A model generated the notes under the pieces. That model was given only the letters and a program-made list of their open reading frames with translations. It was not told where the DNA came from and did no database searches. A stretch of 53,064 nt of DNA from Planctomycetaceae bacterium. Lineage in GTDB: Bacteria; Planctomycetota; Planctomycetia; Planctomycetales; Planctomycetaceae. Below, piece after piece: positions 13,314 to 23,500 of this stretch (position 1 is its first letter; each line of letters starts with the position of its first letter). The position numbers were made by a program, and so were the translations under genes. The DNA lies in the NCBI GenBank assembly GCA_021732415.1, contig JAKFVC010000110.1, positions 1 through 53,064 of the forward strand, read 5' to 3'.

Positions 13314-14189
13314 ATGGCCAACCTGAAGAAACGGGTCGTAGAAAACGTCCCGGGCGACTTCTATGTGGATTCGACCTGCATCGACTGTGATGCGTGTCGG
13401 CAAATCGCTCCTGCGGTCTTTGGTGAGGCCGCTGAAACGTCCTTTGTCAAAGCTCAGCCGCAGGCCAGTGCTGACCGCCGACAAGCGCTGCGTGCTTTGC
13501 TGTCGTGTCCTACGGGCTCTATCGGTTGCCTGGGCGATGACGACGTGAAAGGCGTGATGAGCGATTTGCCGCTCGCGATCGAGGAACCCGTCTACTACTG
13601 CGGCTACAACTCGCCGAAGTCTTACGGCGGCAACAGCTACCTCATCCGGCACGCCGCGGGCAATTGGATGATCGACTCGCCGAAGTTCGTTCAACCTCTT
13701 GTGCAGCAGTTGGAGGCGCTGGGCGGCATTGCGCACATTTTCCTGACCCATCGAGATGACGTGGCGGATGCCGAGCGCTACGCCCACCACTTCGGCAGTC
13801 GCCGCATTATCCATCGGGACGAGTTGTCGTCCCAGCCCGGTGCAGAAGTGGTCCTCGACGGTGCAGGACCGTGGGAGCTAGCCCCGGATTTCCTCGCCAT
13901 CCTGACACCGGGCCACACGAAAGGGCACTGCGTTCTGCAATATCGAGACCGCTTCCTCTTCACCGGCGATCACCTGGATTGGGACCGCGACGAGCAGCAT
14001 CTCGCCGCATCTGAGGACTACTGCTGGTATTCCTGGCCGGAGCAAATCGTGTCGATGGAGCGACTGGCCGACTATCGCTTCGAGTGGGTCTTGCCAGGTC
14101 ACGGACAGAAGGTCCATTTGCCCGCCTCCGAGATGCGGAGCGAGATCCTGTGTTTGGTCGAGTCGATGCGGGAACACAAAACTCTCTGA
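13314..14189 (+). CDS. Ferredoxin-metallo-beta-lactamase fold fusion protein
   Basis: Residues about 12-75 form a [4Fe-4S] ferredoxin domain with Cys22, Cys25, Cys28 (CIDCDAC) and Cys65 (LLSCPTGSIGC). Residues about 100-285 form an MBL fold with FLTHRDDVADAERYA, LTPGHTKGHCVL, FLFTGDHLDWD and WVLPGHGQKVHL. The usual HxHxDH signature is altered to HRDDVAD, so at least one metal site is incomplete, although the later His and Asp ligands persist. The protein probably couples an iron-sulfur cluster to an MBL hydrolase or redox site in the cytoplasm. Substrate unknown. It has no obvious operon partner. Confidence 0.85.
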   Translation: MANLKKRVVENVPGDFYVDSTCIDCDACRQIAPAVFGEAAETSFVKAQPQASADRRQALRALLSCPTGSIGCLGDDDVKGVMSDLPLAIEEPVYYCGYNSPKSYGGNSYLIRHAAGNWMIDSPKFVQPLVQQLEALGGIAHIFLTHRDDVADAERYAHHFGSRRIIHRDELSSQPGAEVVLDGAGPWELAPDFLAILTPGHTKGHCVLQYRDRFLFTGDHLDWDRDEQHLAASEDYCWYSWPEQIVSMERLADYRFEWVLPGHGQKVHLPASEMRSEILCLVESMREHKTL

Positions 14190-14350
14190 AAAAGTCGCGA
14201 TCGTACGATTGTGCAGATCACGATCGAATGGGAAGCTGCGGAGTCACTGCGCGCCGCTAACCATCGGCAGCGAGCGACGAATGCACAATTGGACGCATCG
14301 TGGTAAGGTAACGCCACAACCTGCCATTCACTTCAATTGGATGTCTCAAA

Positions 14351-15205
14351 ATGAAAAAGTTGACTCGTCGCGGCTTCATTCAAGGTTCACTCGCATTAGG
14401 TGCTGCGATCGGACTGACTCCTTCACTCTTGCGAGCCGCCGGTAAGGACATTCCGATTGGTGTCCAACTTTACTCCGTGCGCGATGCCTGCGGGAAAGAT
14501 TTCGACGCCGCCCTGACGCAGATTGCGAAGATGGGATTCACGGGCGTCGAATTCGCCGGCTACCACACATACAACGGAAAGGCGAAGGAACTCCGCCAGA
14601 AGCTCGATGACCTGGGCTTAAAGGGCATCAGCACCCACATCGGCACGGGCAACTTCAAGCCGACCGAGTTGCAAAAGACCATCGATTTCCACCAGATTAT
14701 CGGCTGCAAGTACCTGATTGTCCCCGGCGACGGCGATTTCACGGACCCCGAGAAAAGCCTGAAACTGGCCGAGACGTTCAATAAGACCGCCGAGGTTCTC
14801 AAGCCGCTCGGCATGGCGTGTGGCTATCACAATCACACCAAAGAATTCACGAAGTTCGGCGACAGCACCTACTGGGACCTGTTTGCGGCGCGCACGTCGG
14901 ACGACGTGGTTCTCGAACAGGATTGCGGCTGGAGTGCCGCCGCCGGACTACAACCCGCCGAAGTGATGAAAGCGTTTCCTGGCCGCACCAAGCTGGTGCA
15001 TTTCAAGCCCACGGTGCTGAAGGGTGAGAAAGACAAGAAAGCGATCATCGGTCAAGACTCCGTTGACTGGGTCGCCACGCTCGAAGGATGCCGCACCGTC
15101 GGTGGGACTGAATGGATCTTTGTGGAGCAGGAAGTCTATCCCGACGGCAAGTCCCCCATGGAATGCACGGAATTGTCGTTGGCGGGCCTGAAGAAGATCC
15201 TCTAG
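14351..15205 (+). CDS. Tat-exported sugar phosphate isomerase/epimerase-like TIM barrel protein
   Basis: The N-terminus TRRGFIQGSLALGAAIG is a twin-arginine signal, so the folded protein is exported. The remainder is a xylose-isomerase-like TIM barrel: IPIGVQLYSVRDACGKDFDA, MGFTGVEFAGY, ISTHIGTG, GMACGYHNHTKEF with metal-binding His and Glu, VLEQDCGW with Asp, LVHFKP with His, and WIFVEQEVY with Glu. These match the divalent metal site of the family. Length (284 residues) is normal. It is probably involved in envelope or periplasmic sugar conversion. Many such paralogues occur in planctomycetes, so the substrate cannot be given. Confidence 0.85.
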   Translation: MKKLTRRGFIQGSLALGAAIGLTPSLLRAAGKDIPIGVQLYSVRDACGKDFDAALTQIAKMGFTGVEFAGYHTYNGKAKELRQKLDDLGLKGISTHIGTGNFKPTELQKTIDFHQIIGCKYLIVPGDGDFTDPEKSLKLAETFNKTAEVLKPLGMACGYHNHTKEFTKFGDSTYWDLFAARTSDDVVLEQDCGWSAAAGLQPAEVMKAFPGRTKLVHFKPTVLKGEKDKKAIIGQDSVDWVATLEGCRTVGGTEWIFVEQEVYPDGKSPMECTELSLAGLKKIL

Positions 15206-15354
15206 AGCCTGTTATTGCCTTTCGCGCGAGTCGATTTTGAAGTCCGCATCGACTTCACGAGTCGCAATGAAGCAGGCAGCGCGATCGAAATGAAACGACG
15301 CCAGCGTGGCAAGCGTGCGTATGCTGACATGGCCGTCCACGCTCTCCATTTCGT

Positions 15355-15996
15355 TCAAGCCAAGTGGTTAGACACGGCAAGCAGAATGGCCCAGTAATGG
15401 CACGCGCTCCCACTCATCACAAGGAGATGCCATACTGCATGCGCATAAGGCATCGAGGCGCTCCGGCAGAGGAAGGGCACTCCGGCCGTGTAGCACGCCC
15501 CGCCAGCAACAATCCACCACACGACCGCGCTCGGTGCCTGGCGCGACAATTCTCCGATGGCGATGACCGGAAGATAGCCCAAGAGTCCGTACGATAGTTT
15601 GTCGAAGCGTGATAAATCGCCAACTTGCAGGACGCGGCCGACGCCCAGACCGGCCAAGACCCATAGACCGCCCAACAGCCACAGCCACGCTCCCTGGTGC
15701 AGATAGATCAGGGCGAAGGGCGTACCGCTGCCGACAATCAGTAGAAAGATGCAGGCTTGGTCCCAAGTCCGAAAGTGCCGCCGCCAGTGCGGGTCATAGC
15801 ACAGATGCGAAAGCGTCGAACTCCCATAGACCAGCAACAGCGCCAGGGAATAGACGCCGCACGCTACCTGCACCGCCACGGAGTGACCGGCGACGCGTGT
15901 CATGAGAGAGCCGGTCGCGGCCAGGCTGAGCACAAAACCCACCGCGTGCGTGAGGCAATTCGCGAACTCGTCGGGCGGTCGCGTTAAGCTCGTCAT
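15355..15996 (-). CDS. Hemolysin III / PAQR-like membrane protein
   Basis: A 213-residue protein with seven predicted membrane segments. It has the diagnostic family motifs SSTLSHLCYD in the second helix region and AHAVWHLLVMSGSACHYW near the end, where the conserved His residues coordinate zinc in PAQR proteins. These are possibly membrane hydrolases; the hemolysin name is historical. The start lies three bases after the stop of the UvrD-like helicase on the same strand, so the two are co-transcribed and translation is probably coupled. Confidence 0.85.
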   Translation of the reverse strand: MTSLTRPPDEFANCLTHAVGFVLSLAATGSLMTRVAGHSVAVQVACGVYSLALLLVYGSSTLSHLCYDPHWRRHFRTWDQACIFLLIVGSGTPFALIYLHQGAWLWLLGGLWVLAGLGVGRVLQVGDLSRFDKLSYGLLGYLPVIAIGELSRQAPSAVVWWIVAGGACYTAGVPFLCRSASMPYAHAVWHLLVMSGSACHYWAILLAVSNHLA

Positions 15997-15999
15997 GGA

Positions 16000-18138
16000 T
16001 CACCACAACCGTCCAATGCGGCGACGGACATCGGCCGTGCTGAGCACCGCGGCGGTCGTCGAAGCCCCCGGCGAGGAACCCGTCGGCTTGCGGTTGATGG
16101 TTTCAAACAGCGGCAGAATCGTCTCTGGCAGAAATCGTGTCCGCTGAGAGTAACTGTGGTGGTCATTGCGGGAACGATGCGCAAAGAAATACCGCTGCGG
16201 ATGGCAGACCGAAAGCCACGTTTTCGCACGGGAGAGCCCCACATAGAACAGCCGCCGCTCCTCCTCGATCTCCGCGTCATTGCCTGTCGCCAGGTCCGAT
16301 GGCATGTTGCCGTCGGCGGCGTGCAGCAGGAACACGGCGTCGTACTCCAGTCCCTTCACCGAGTGGATTGTGCTGAGCGTGAGCCAGTCTTCATCGAGCA
16401 GTGGATCGGCCGCGAAATCCTGGGTGGAGTTCGGCGGATCCAGCGTCAGCTCGGTCAGCATCTGTCCGCGGCTTTCAAACCGGCTGGCCAGTTGTTCGAG
16501 TTGTTCCAGATCGCGGAGCCGGACCTGCGCGTCGTCAAACTTCTGTTCGAGCAGCGGCGTATAGAACAGCCGGACATGCCGGAGTTCTTCCGCCAGTGTC
16601 AGCCGGGCGCTCGTGGTCCGCATCAGGATTTTCATCAGGGCGATGAAGAGCGGCCAATGTAAGGCCGTGTCTTTCGGCGGCTGGAAATCGGCCCAGGTGG
16701 CAAAGGCCCCTTCGGCGGCTTGCAGGTCTTTGGCCAGTTGGCCGGCTTTCTTGGGACCAATACCAGGCAAGAGCAGCAGGACGCGGAGTGCACTGACGCT
16801 GTCGCGCGGATTCTCGGCCAGGCGCAGGAAGGCCAGCAGGTCTTTCACATGCGCGGCTTCGACGAACTTCAGTCCGCCGAATTTATGAAACGGGATATTC
16901 CGCCGCGCGAGTTCCAACTCCAAGGCGAGACTGTGATGTGAGGCCCGGAACAAGACGGCTTGCCGCCGGAGTTCGATCCCGGTTTCGCGGAGTTGGAGGA
17001 CCTGCTCGATGACGTAGTCCGTCTGCTCGGTTTCATCGAGACAGGGGACATACCGCGGCAGCGGGCCGGTCTTCTTGGCCGACCAGAGGGTTTTGCGGTG
17101 CCCTTCCGTGGCCAGCGCGATCACGGCATTGGTGGCATCGAGCAGCGGCTGCGTGCTGCGATAGTTCTGTTCAAGGCGGACGACCTGGACTCCGGGAAAG
17201 TGTTGGGGGAAATCCAGAATGTTCCGCACGGTGGCGGCGCGAAACGAATAGATGGCCTGGGCATCATCGCCGACGACGGTGACACCCTGCCCGTTCGGTG
17301 ACAGCCCGCGCAGGATTTCAAACTGCAAGGTGTTCGTATCCTGATACTCATCGATCAGGACGCAATCGAATTTCCCTTGCACTACGTTCGCGCATTCAGG
17401 GGTGGTCATCAAGACGTGCCAGAACAACAGGAGATCGTCGTAGTCGAGCGTCTGCTGTTGTTCTTTGCGGTCGGTGTAGGCGGTGAAGAGCCGTTTCAGT
17501 CCTTCGGCCTGCTCCGCGACCCACGGGAAAGTCTCTTTGAGGACGAGGTCGAGCGGTTGCTGCGTGTTGACGACCCGACTGTAAATGTCGAGACAGGTGC
17601 CCTTCAGCGGGAACCGGGCCGCAGCCTTGGCGAGATCGAGTTCCGTCCGCAAGGCGTTCATTAGGTCTTCGGCATCGCTCCGATCCAGAATCGTGAACTC
17701 CGGTGTCAGGCCGATGAGTTGTCCGTGCTGCCGTAGCAAGCGGGTCGCAACAGCATGAAAGGTTCCGCCCCAGAGTTCACGGGTCTGGACGGACCGGGCA
17801 TCGAGTCCCGGCTTTCGCCACTTCCCCAGGAGCGCATCCACCCGCCGCATCATCTCGGCAGCCGCGCGGCGCGTGAACGTCAGCAGCAGAATGCGACTGG
17901 GTGACACTCCCGAGGCGACCAGTGCGGCCACACGATGGGCGAGCGTGGTCGTTTTCCCTGTCCCGGCCCCGGCGACGATCAGGAGCGGATCGCGGCCGTG
18001 CTGAGCCGCGGCCCGCTGTTCCGGGTTGAGATCGGCGAGAAACGCATTCATGTCCACCGGGGGCTGTCCTCCATGACCGCCAGCGATCGGATTGTGGCGG
18101 ACGCTGATCCGCGGCGGAAATCGCTGTGCGGACATCAT
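16000..18138 (-). CDS. UvrD/PcrA-like superfamily 1 DNA helicase
   Basis: A 712-residue ATP-dependent 3'-5' DNA helicase. Visible motifs in order: Q-like motif NPEQRAAA, Walker A VAGAGTGKTTTLA, Ia LLLTFTRRAAAEM, II CVLIDEYQDTN, III VVGDDAQAIYSFRAA, IV LEQNYRSTQPLL, V STIHSVKGLEYDAVFL, VI RRLFYVGLSRAK. Length and motif order match UvrD-type helicases. It is not RecB, as it has no nuclease domain. It diverges from imuA across a 149-bp region with a palindrome, so it may belong to the same damage-induced regulon, which is inference. Confidence 0.9.
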   Translation of the reverse strand: MMSAQRFPPRISVRHNPIAGGHGGQPPVDMNAFLADLNPEQRAAAQHGRDPLLIVAGAGTGKTTTLAHRVAALVASGVSPSRILLLTFTRRAAAEMMRRVDALLGKWRKPGLDARSVQTRELWGGTFHAVATRLLRQHGQLIGLTPEFTILDRSDAEDLMNALRTELDLAKAAARFPLKGTCLDIYSRVVNTQQPLDLVLKETFPWVAEQAEGLKRLFTAYTDRKEQQQTLDYDDLLLFWHVLMTTPECANVVQGKFDCVLIDEYQDTNTLQFEILRGLSPNGQGVTVVGDDAQAIYSFRAATVRNILDFPQHFPGVQVVRLEQNYRSTQPLLDATNAVIALATEGHRKTLWSAKKTGPLPRYVPCLDETEQTDYVIEQVLQLRETGIELRRQAVLFRASHHSLALELELARRNIPFHKFGGLKFVEAAHVKDLLAFLRLAENPRDSVSALRVLLLLPGIGPKKAGQLAKDLQAAEGAFATWADFQPPKDTALHWPLFIALMKILMRTTSARLTLAEELRHVRLFYTPLLEQKFDDAQVRLRDLEQLEQLASRFESRGQMLTELTLDPPNSTQDFAADPLLDEDWLTLSTIHSVKGLEYDAVFLLHAADGNMPSDLATGNDAEIEEERRLFYVGLSRAKTWLSVCHPQRYFFAHRSRNDHHSYSQRTRFLPETILPLFETINRKPTGSSPGASTTAAVLSTADVRRRIGRLW

Positions 18139-18204
18139 GCCACGGTCCGCCGGGGAGCACTACCGGACCCTTGGACCGCGAATCCGGAGGATTCGTTGCA
18201 CGTC

Positions 18205-18233
18205 TTGACGCTGCCCGGCCGACAGTGTACCTA
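18205..18233 (+). promoter_or_regulatory. Sigma70-like promoter for imuA
   Basis: TTGACG (18205-18210), a 17-base spacer and TACCTA (18228-18233) lie upstream of imuA. Transcription would start near 18240, just before the palindrome at 18258. Confidence 0.5.
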
Positions 18234-18257
18234 TGGTGCGTATTCTTTTGTTTGGTT

Positions 18258-18275
18258 CCATTTGTTCACAAATGG
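18258..18275. promoter_or_regulatory. Perfect palindrome, candidate LexA operator
   Basis: CCATTTGTTCACAAATGG is an 18-bp perfect dyad (8-bp arms, TC centre), located 12 bases before the imuA start and downstream of the predicted promoter. Its position in the imuA/uvrD-like intergenic region and the presence of lexA in the same cassette make it a natural SOS operator candidate. I found no identical copy before lexA. Confidence 0.5.
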
Positions 18276-18287
18276 TGGAAATACCCG

Positions 18288-19010
18288 ATGGTGGCGGCCA
18301 CGCTAGGAGAACTACGGGCAAAAATGGCACGGGAACGGCCGTGTCAGCCCCCGAAAGCGGCCATTTCTACGGGAATTCCTGCCCTGGATGACTTGCTGCC
18401 CACCGGCGGGCTGACGGCGGGAAGTCTGGTCGAATGGTGGTTGCCGGAAGGCAGCGGCGGGGTGGAACTGGCCTCTCGGTGCCTTCCTACGGTGGTGAGA
18501 CCTGGGGGAACGTGGTGCGTGATCCGGTCGATCGTGCCGTTTTGCCCGTTGCCAGCCTTCGCAAATCCACGACCGGTGTCCTGTCTGCTGGTCTGTCCCC
18601 GCACCGAGAGCGAACAGTGGTGGGCCGTTGAACAAGCCCTGCGGTGCCCTGGTGTGGCCCTCACCTGGTGCTGGGCCGAACGAACGCCGGAGCGGGTCTT
18701 GCGGCGCTGGCAAGTGGCCGCGGAAACCGGAGGGGGCATCGGCATGGTCTTTCGCCCCTCCACGGGAGCGCGGCAGGCAGCGTGGGCTTCTCTCCGGCTG
18801 GCGGTGACCCCCTTGCCGGGCCACACGGCACACAGCCGCCGGGCACGGGTGGACGTGCTCTATTCCCGCGGTCATTTCGCTGGTCAAAGTCTGGTGCTGG
18901 AGTGGAATCATGCGTCGGGTGTTGTGCGTGTGGCTGCCGAACTGGACGATTCAACGACTCCAGCAGTCCGACCTCGCCTTGCGGAACCGGCCGCTGGTCG
19001 TGCTGGCTGA
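18288..19010 (+). CDS. imuA: ImuA-like RecA/SulA-related protein of the mutagenesis cassette
   Basis: A protein of about 240 residues with the ImuA layout: an opening ISTGIPALDDLLPTGGLTAG typical of the RecA-related family, an E-rich LVEWWLPEGSGG loop in place of a classic Walker A, and VSCLLVCPRTESEQWWAVEQ and ALTWCWAERTPERVLRRWQ further on. ImuA works with ImuB and DnaE2 in translesion synthesis. ATG 18288 has GGTGG upstream. ATG 18324 is an alternative with a more distant AGGAG. The 3' end overlaps imuB by 101 bases, an unusually long overlap. Confidence 0.8.
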   Translation: MVAATLGELRAKMARERPCQPPKAAISTGIPALDDLLPTGGLTAGSLVEWWLPEGSGGVELASRCLPTVVRPGGTWCVIRSIVPFCPLPAFANPRPVSCLLVCPRTESEQWWAVEQALRCPGVALTWCWAERTPERVLRRWQVAAETGGGIGMVFRPSTGARQAAWASLRLAVTPLPGHTAHSRRARVDVLYSRGHFAGQSLVLEWNHASGVVRVAAELDDSTTPAVRPRLAEPAAGRAG

Positions 19011-20493
19011 GCACGGCAGTCGGGGCCTGCGCGTCACCGCCCGCTCGGCCGAAGCGGCTCGATGCGGCGTCCAAGTCGGCTGGCCGGTGTCGGAAGCACG
19101 GGCGATGCTGGCCCCGGTGAAGACCGTTCCTGCGCACCACCGCGGCCGCACGCCCGTTGCTGTTCGCTCAGTGAGCCGACAAACTCCCGCCTGGAAACGG
19201 GCCGATCCGGCCGCTGATCGGCGCGCGTTGCAAGACCTGGCGCAAGTCTGTCAGCGTTACACACCACTGGTCGGACTCGAAGACACGGACGAGCCGGAAG
19301 CCTTGTTGCTCGACATCGCAGGCTGTGCCCATCTCCACGGTGACGAGCGCGGGCTGCTGGTGGCGCTGACGCGGGAATTGACGGAGGCGGGTTATCAGAT
19401 CCGCACCGCCATCGCGGACACGATCGGGGCGGCGTGGGCCGTGGCCCATGCCGGAGCCAATGGTGAGATTCTGCCACCGGGCGATCCGACAGCGGCGCTG
19501 CAAGCGCTGCCGGTGGCGGCCCTCCGTCTGGAGGCCACCGTCGTCGCGACGCTGACGAAGCTCGACCTGCGCACCATCGGTCAACTGCGGGCCTTGCCGA
19601 AAACCTCATTGCCCGCGCGGTTCGGGAAGGACCTGGTGCGGCGACTCGATCAGGCGTGGGGCCGCGTCCATGAATCCTTTACTCCCGAACGGTGGGCCGA
19701 ACCGATTACAGCCGCCTGGAGTGGCGAATATCCCGTGCAGCAGCAGGAGGGCATCGAGTTTGTCTTCGGGCAATTGCTGCGGCAACTCCTGGCCGATCTG
19801 GCTCCTCGTCGGGCGGGGATTCTGGAACTGGCTTGTGAGATCGTCACCGAGCAGGGCCAACAGGCCCTCCCCCTGCGCTTGTCCCGCCCCACCACGGATG
19901 AGAAACACCTGCGACAGTTGTTTCAGTTGCGTTGCGAGCGGCAGGCGTGGTCGGCCGGCATGCTGTCGATGCGGCTGGAAGTCCAGCGCGATGGCTGGCA
20001 CGACGAACAGCAGACCACGCTCTTCGGGGAAGCGAGCCACGCGGGGACGCGGGACCTGGTGGAGTTGATCGACCGTCTGAGCAGCCGGTTGGGTGAAGAC
20101 GCCGTGGTGCGACCGGTGCCGCAGCCCGAGTCGTTGCCGGAATGGTCCTGGCGGGAAGAACCGTGGTTGACGACCGCGGCCGGAAAGACCACCACTGCCC
20201 CCATCGTCGATCCACTGGTCTGTCACGCACGACCGTGGCGGTTGGAACCGACGCCGATCCCGCTGGACGTTGTGGCCTGTTTTCCCGAGGGGCCACCCCA
20301 ACGGATCTTCCTACCCACGGGAACCGCGACCGTGGCGCGCTGGTGGGGCTCGGAACGGATCGCGACCGGGTGGTGGCGGAAGATTGACTTGCGCCGAGAC
20401 TATTACCGAGTGGAAATCGAGTCCGGTGCTCACTACTGGGTCTTTCGTCGACAGGACACTGGAGACTGGTTTCTGCATGGCCGTTTTGATTGA
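18910..20493 (+). CDS. imuB: ImuB, non-catalytic Y-family polymerase-like protein
   Basis: A 527-residue protein. It begins with the typical RRVLCVWLPNWTIQRLQ, in which the active-site acidic residues of true Y-family polymerases are absent. Further on are PLVVLAEHG, GCAHLHGDERGLL, an HhH-like LTKLDLRTIGQLRALPK and the little-finger-like region. QQTTLFG near residue 375 fits a beta-clamp-binding motif. The C-terminal DYYRVEIESGAHYWVFRRQ is the usual ImuB tail. ImuB bridges DnaE2 to the sliding clamp. It overlaps imuA at the start and ends next to dnaE2, so the three are co-expressed. Confidence 0.9.
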   Translation: MRRVLCVWLPNWTIQRLQQSDLALRNRPLVVLAEHGSRGLRVTARSAEAARCGVQVGWPVSEARAMLAPVKTVPAHHRGRTPVAVRSVSRQTPAWKRADPAADRRALQDLAQVCQRYTPLVGLEDTDEPEALLLDIAGCAHLHGDERGLLVALTRELTEAGYQIRTAIADTIGAAWAVAHAGANGEILPPGDPTAALQALPVAALRLEATVVATLTKLDLRTIGQLRALPKTSLPARFGKDLVRRLDQAWGRVHESFTPERWAEPITAAWSGEYPVQQQEGIEFVFGQLLRQLLADLAPRRAGILELACEIVTEQGQQALPLRLSRPTTDEKHLRQLFQLRCERQAWSAGMLSMRLEVQRDGWHDEQQTTLFGEASHAGTRDLVELIDRLSSRLGEDAVVRPVPQPESLPEWSWREEPWLTTAAGKTTTAPIVDPLVCHARPWRLEPTPIPLDVVACFPEGPPQRIFLPTGTATVARWWGSERIATGWWRKIDLRRDYYRVEIESGAHYWVFRRQDTGDWFLHGRFD

Positions 20494-20543
20494 GAGGGAA
20501 CTCGATCCCCTCCGATCCTCATCGTTCTCGGCACCGTTGCACC

Positions 20544-23500
20544 ATGCCCGAACTCCCCTTTCCCCCGAAACCGCAACGTCCCCGGCCCCGCCTGGCGGTA
20601 CCGGTGACCGCGGACGCCTATGCCGAACTCCGTTGTCGGACGAATTACTCGTTTCTCGAAGGGGCCTCGCACCCGGACGAACTCGTCGACCAAGCGGCGG
20701 CGCTCGGACTGTCCGCGCTGGCGATCACCGACCGCAACAGTCTCGCCGGCGTGGTGCGGGCCCATGTGGCCGCCAAAGCCGCCGGTTTGAAACTGGTGAT
20801 CGGGGCGGAAATCACGCCGGTGGATGCGGGGCCAGTGCTGTTGTGGGCGCTGCACCGTGAAGGGTATGGCCGGCTGTCGCGGTTGATCACGCTGGGCCGG
20901 CGCAGCGCTCCCAAAGGGGATTGCCACCTCACGTTCGCCGATGTCGCTGCCCATGCCGACGGTTTGCTGGCGGGGGGCGTGCTGCCGTCGTCGACTCTGG
21001 ATGCCCGACCGAGCGAACTCGGACGCTGGCGGGAAGTCTTCGGCGATCGGTGCTACGCCGTGGCGGCACTCCATCACGGACCGCAGGATGCCTGGCAACT
21101 CGACCAATGGCAGCGGCTGTCCCAGGCCGCAGACGTCCCCCTCGTGGCAACGAACGACGTCCATTACCACACTCCGGAACGGCGGTACCTGCACGATGTG
21201 CTGACCGCGGTCCGATGCGGTTGTGCGGTGGCGGAGCTGGGGTTCCAGCGGTTTCCCAACGGCGAGCGGCATCTGAAAGCACCGGGGGCCATGCAGGCAC
21301 TGTTTGCCGCCGTGCCGGAGGCGATCCGCCGGACACAGGAGATCGCCGACCGCTGTCAATTCTCCCTCGACGAACTCCGGTACGACTACCCCGAAGAACT
21401 CTGCCCGGCCGGAGAAACCCTGTCGTCCCATCTGATCCAGTTGACGTGGGCGGGAGCCGCGCACCGCTATCCCCACGGCTTGCCTGACAAAGTCCGGCGA
21501 CAGATCGAGCACGAACTGAAGCTCATCCAGGAATTGAACTACGAAGCATATTTCCTCACTGTGTGGGACTTGGTCCGCTTCGCGCGCAGCCGGGACATTC
21601 TCTGCCAGGGGCGCGGCTCCGCGGCGAATTCCGCCGTCTGTTTTTGCCTCGGCGTCACGTCGGTGGATCCCGACCGGATTGATGTCCTCTTCGAACGGTT
21701 CATCAGCAAAGAACGGGATGAAGCCCCGGACATCGACATCGATTTCGAACACGAACGCCGCGAAGAGGTGTTGCAGTACATCTACGAAAAGTATGGTCGG
21801 GACCGGGCCGGGATGACGGCGACGGTGATCACGTATCGGCCCCGCTCGGCGGTCCGCGATGTGGGCAAGGCCCTGGGTTTGTCCCTGGATCGGGTCGATG
21901 CCCTCGCCAAATCGGTCGACCATGTCGACAGCAGCGACCAACTTGCCGCCCGGTTTCGGGAAACTGGCTTCGATCCCACCACCCGCCTGGGTCGGCAATT
22001 GTTGCATCTGGTCCAGGAGATCCTCGGCTTCCCGCGGCATCTGTCGCAGCACACCGGTGGCATGGTCCTCACGCAGCGGCCGTTGTGCGAACTGGTCCCG
22101 ATCGAGAATGCCAGCATGCCGGGACGCACGGTATTGCAGTGGGACAAGGACGACCTCGATGCGCTCGGCATCCTGAAGGTCGACTGTCTCGCGCTGGGCA
22201 TGCTCACGGCGATCCAACGGGGATTCGCGCTGTTGCAACAGCACAAGCGTCTGGAATTCACGCTGGCCACAATTCCCGCGGAAGATGCCTCCGTTTACCA
22301 GATTATCCAGCAGGCGGACACGATCGGCGTCTTTCAGATCGAATCCCGCGCGCAGATGAGCATGCTCCCCCGGCTGAAACCGAAGGAGTTCTATGACCTC
22401 GTCATTGAAGTGGCGATCGTGCGCCCTGGACCGATTCAGGGGGACATGGTCCATCCCTACTTGCGGCGGCGAAACGGGGAGGAAGCCGTCGACTATCCGA
22501 GTGAAGCCGTTCGGAGCGTGCTGGAGAAGACGCTTGGTGTGCCGCTGTTTCAGGAACAAGCGATGAAATTGGCCATGACGGCGGCGGGCTTCACGGCCGG
22601 CGAAGCCGATCAACTCCGACGGGCGATGGGAGCCTGGAGAAAGACCGGGGTCATTGAGCAATTCCGGCAGAAACTGCTCACCGGCATGAACAAGAACGGC
22701 TACACCGCGGAGTTTGCCGAGCGGTTGTACAACCAGATCAAAGGTTTCGGCGAATACGGTTTCCCGGAGAGTCACGCGGCCTCGTTCGCGCTGCTGGTGT
22801 ATGCCTCGGCGTGGATGAAGCGGTATCACCCCGACGTGTTTCTGGCCGCGTTGCTCAACAGCCAGCCGATGGGGTTCTACGAGCCGCCGCAGTTGATCAC
22901 CGATGCCCGCAAGCACAGGGTCGCGGTGCATCCGACGGATGTGAATCACAGTCAATGGGAATGCACGCTCGAACCGACAGCAGGCACCCAGTTCGCCGTC
23001 CGGTTGGGATGGTGCCTGGTTGCCGGGCTTGGTGCCGACGTGGCGGAGCACATTGCGGCTGTGCGCCAAGCGGTCCCGTTCCGGAACTGGGGTGACTTTG
23101 TCCGCCGGACGGGGTTTCGGACGGCGACGCTGTCCAAGCTGGCGCATGCCGATGCCTTCCAGTCGCTGGGTCTCACGCGCCGGGAAGCGTTGTGGCAAGC
23201 CCTCGCGCGACGGGAAGCCTCGCCCTTGTTCGATGGGCTCGACGACGAAGCCCCCGCCCCGCTTCCCTCGGTGACACCCGAGCAGGAAGTCATCGCCGAT
23301 TATCAGGCCGGCGGATACTCCCTCCGCGATCATCCCTTGCGCTTCCTGCGAGACGAATTGCAACATCGCGGCGTCGTGACCACAGCCGACCTGGCCACGT
23401 TGGAACCGGACCGGCGCTACAAGGTTGCCGGGCTGGTGCTGCTCCGCCAACGACCGAGCACGGCCAAAGGGATCACGTTCATGACGCTGGAAGACGAAAC

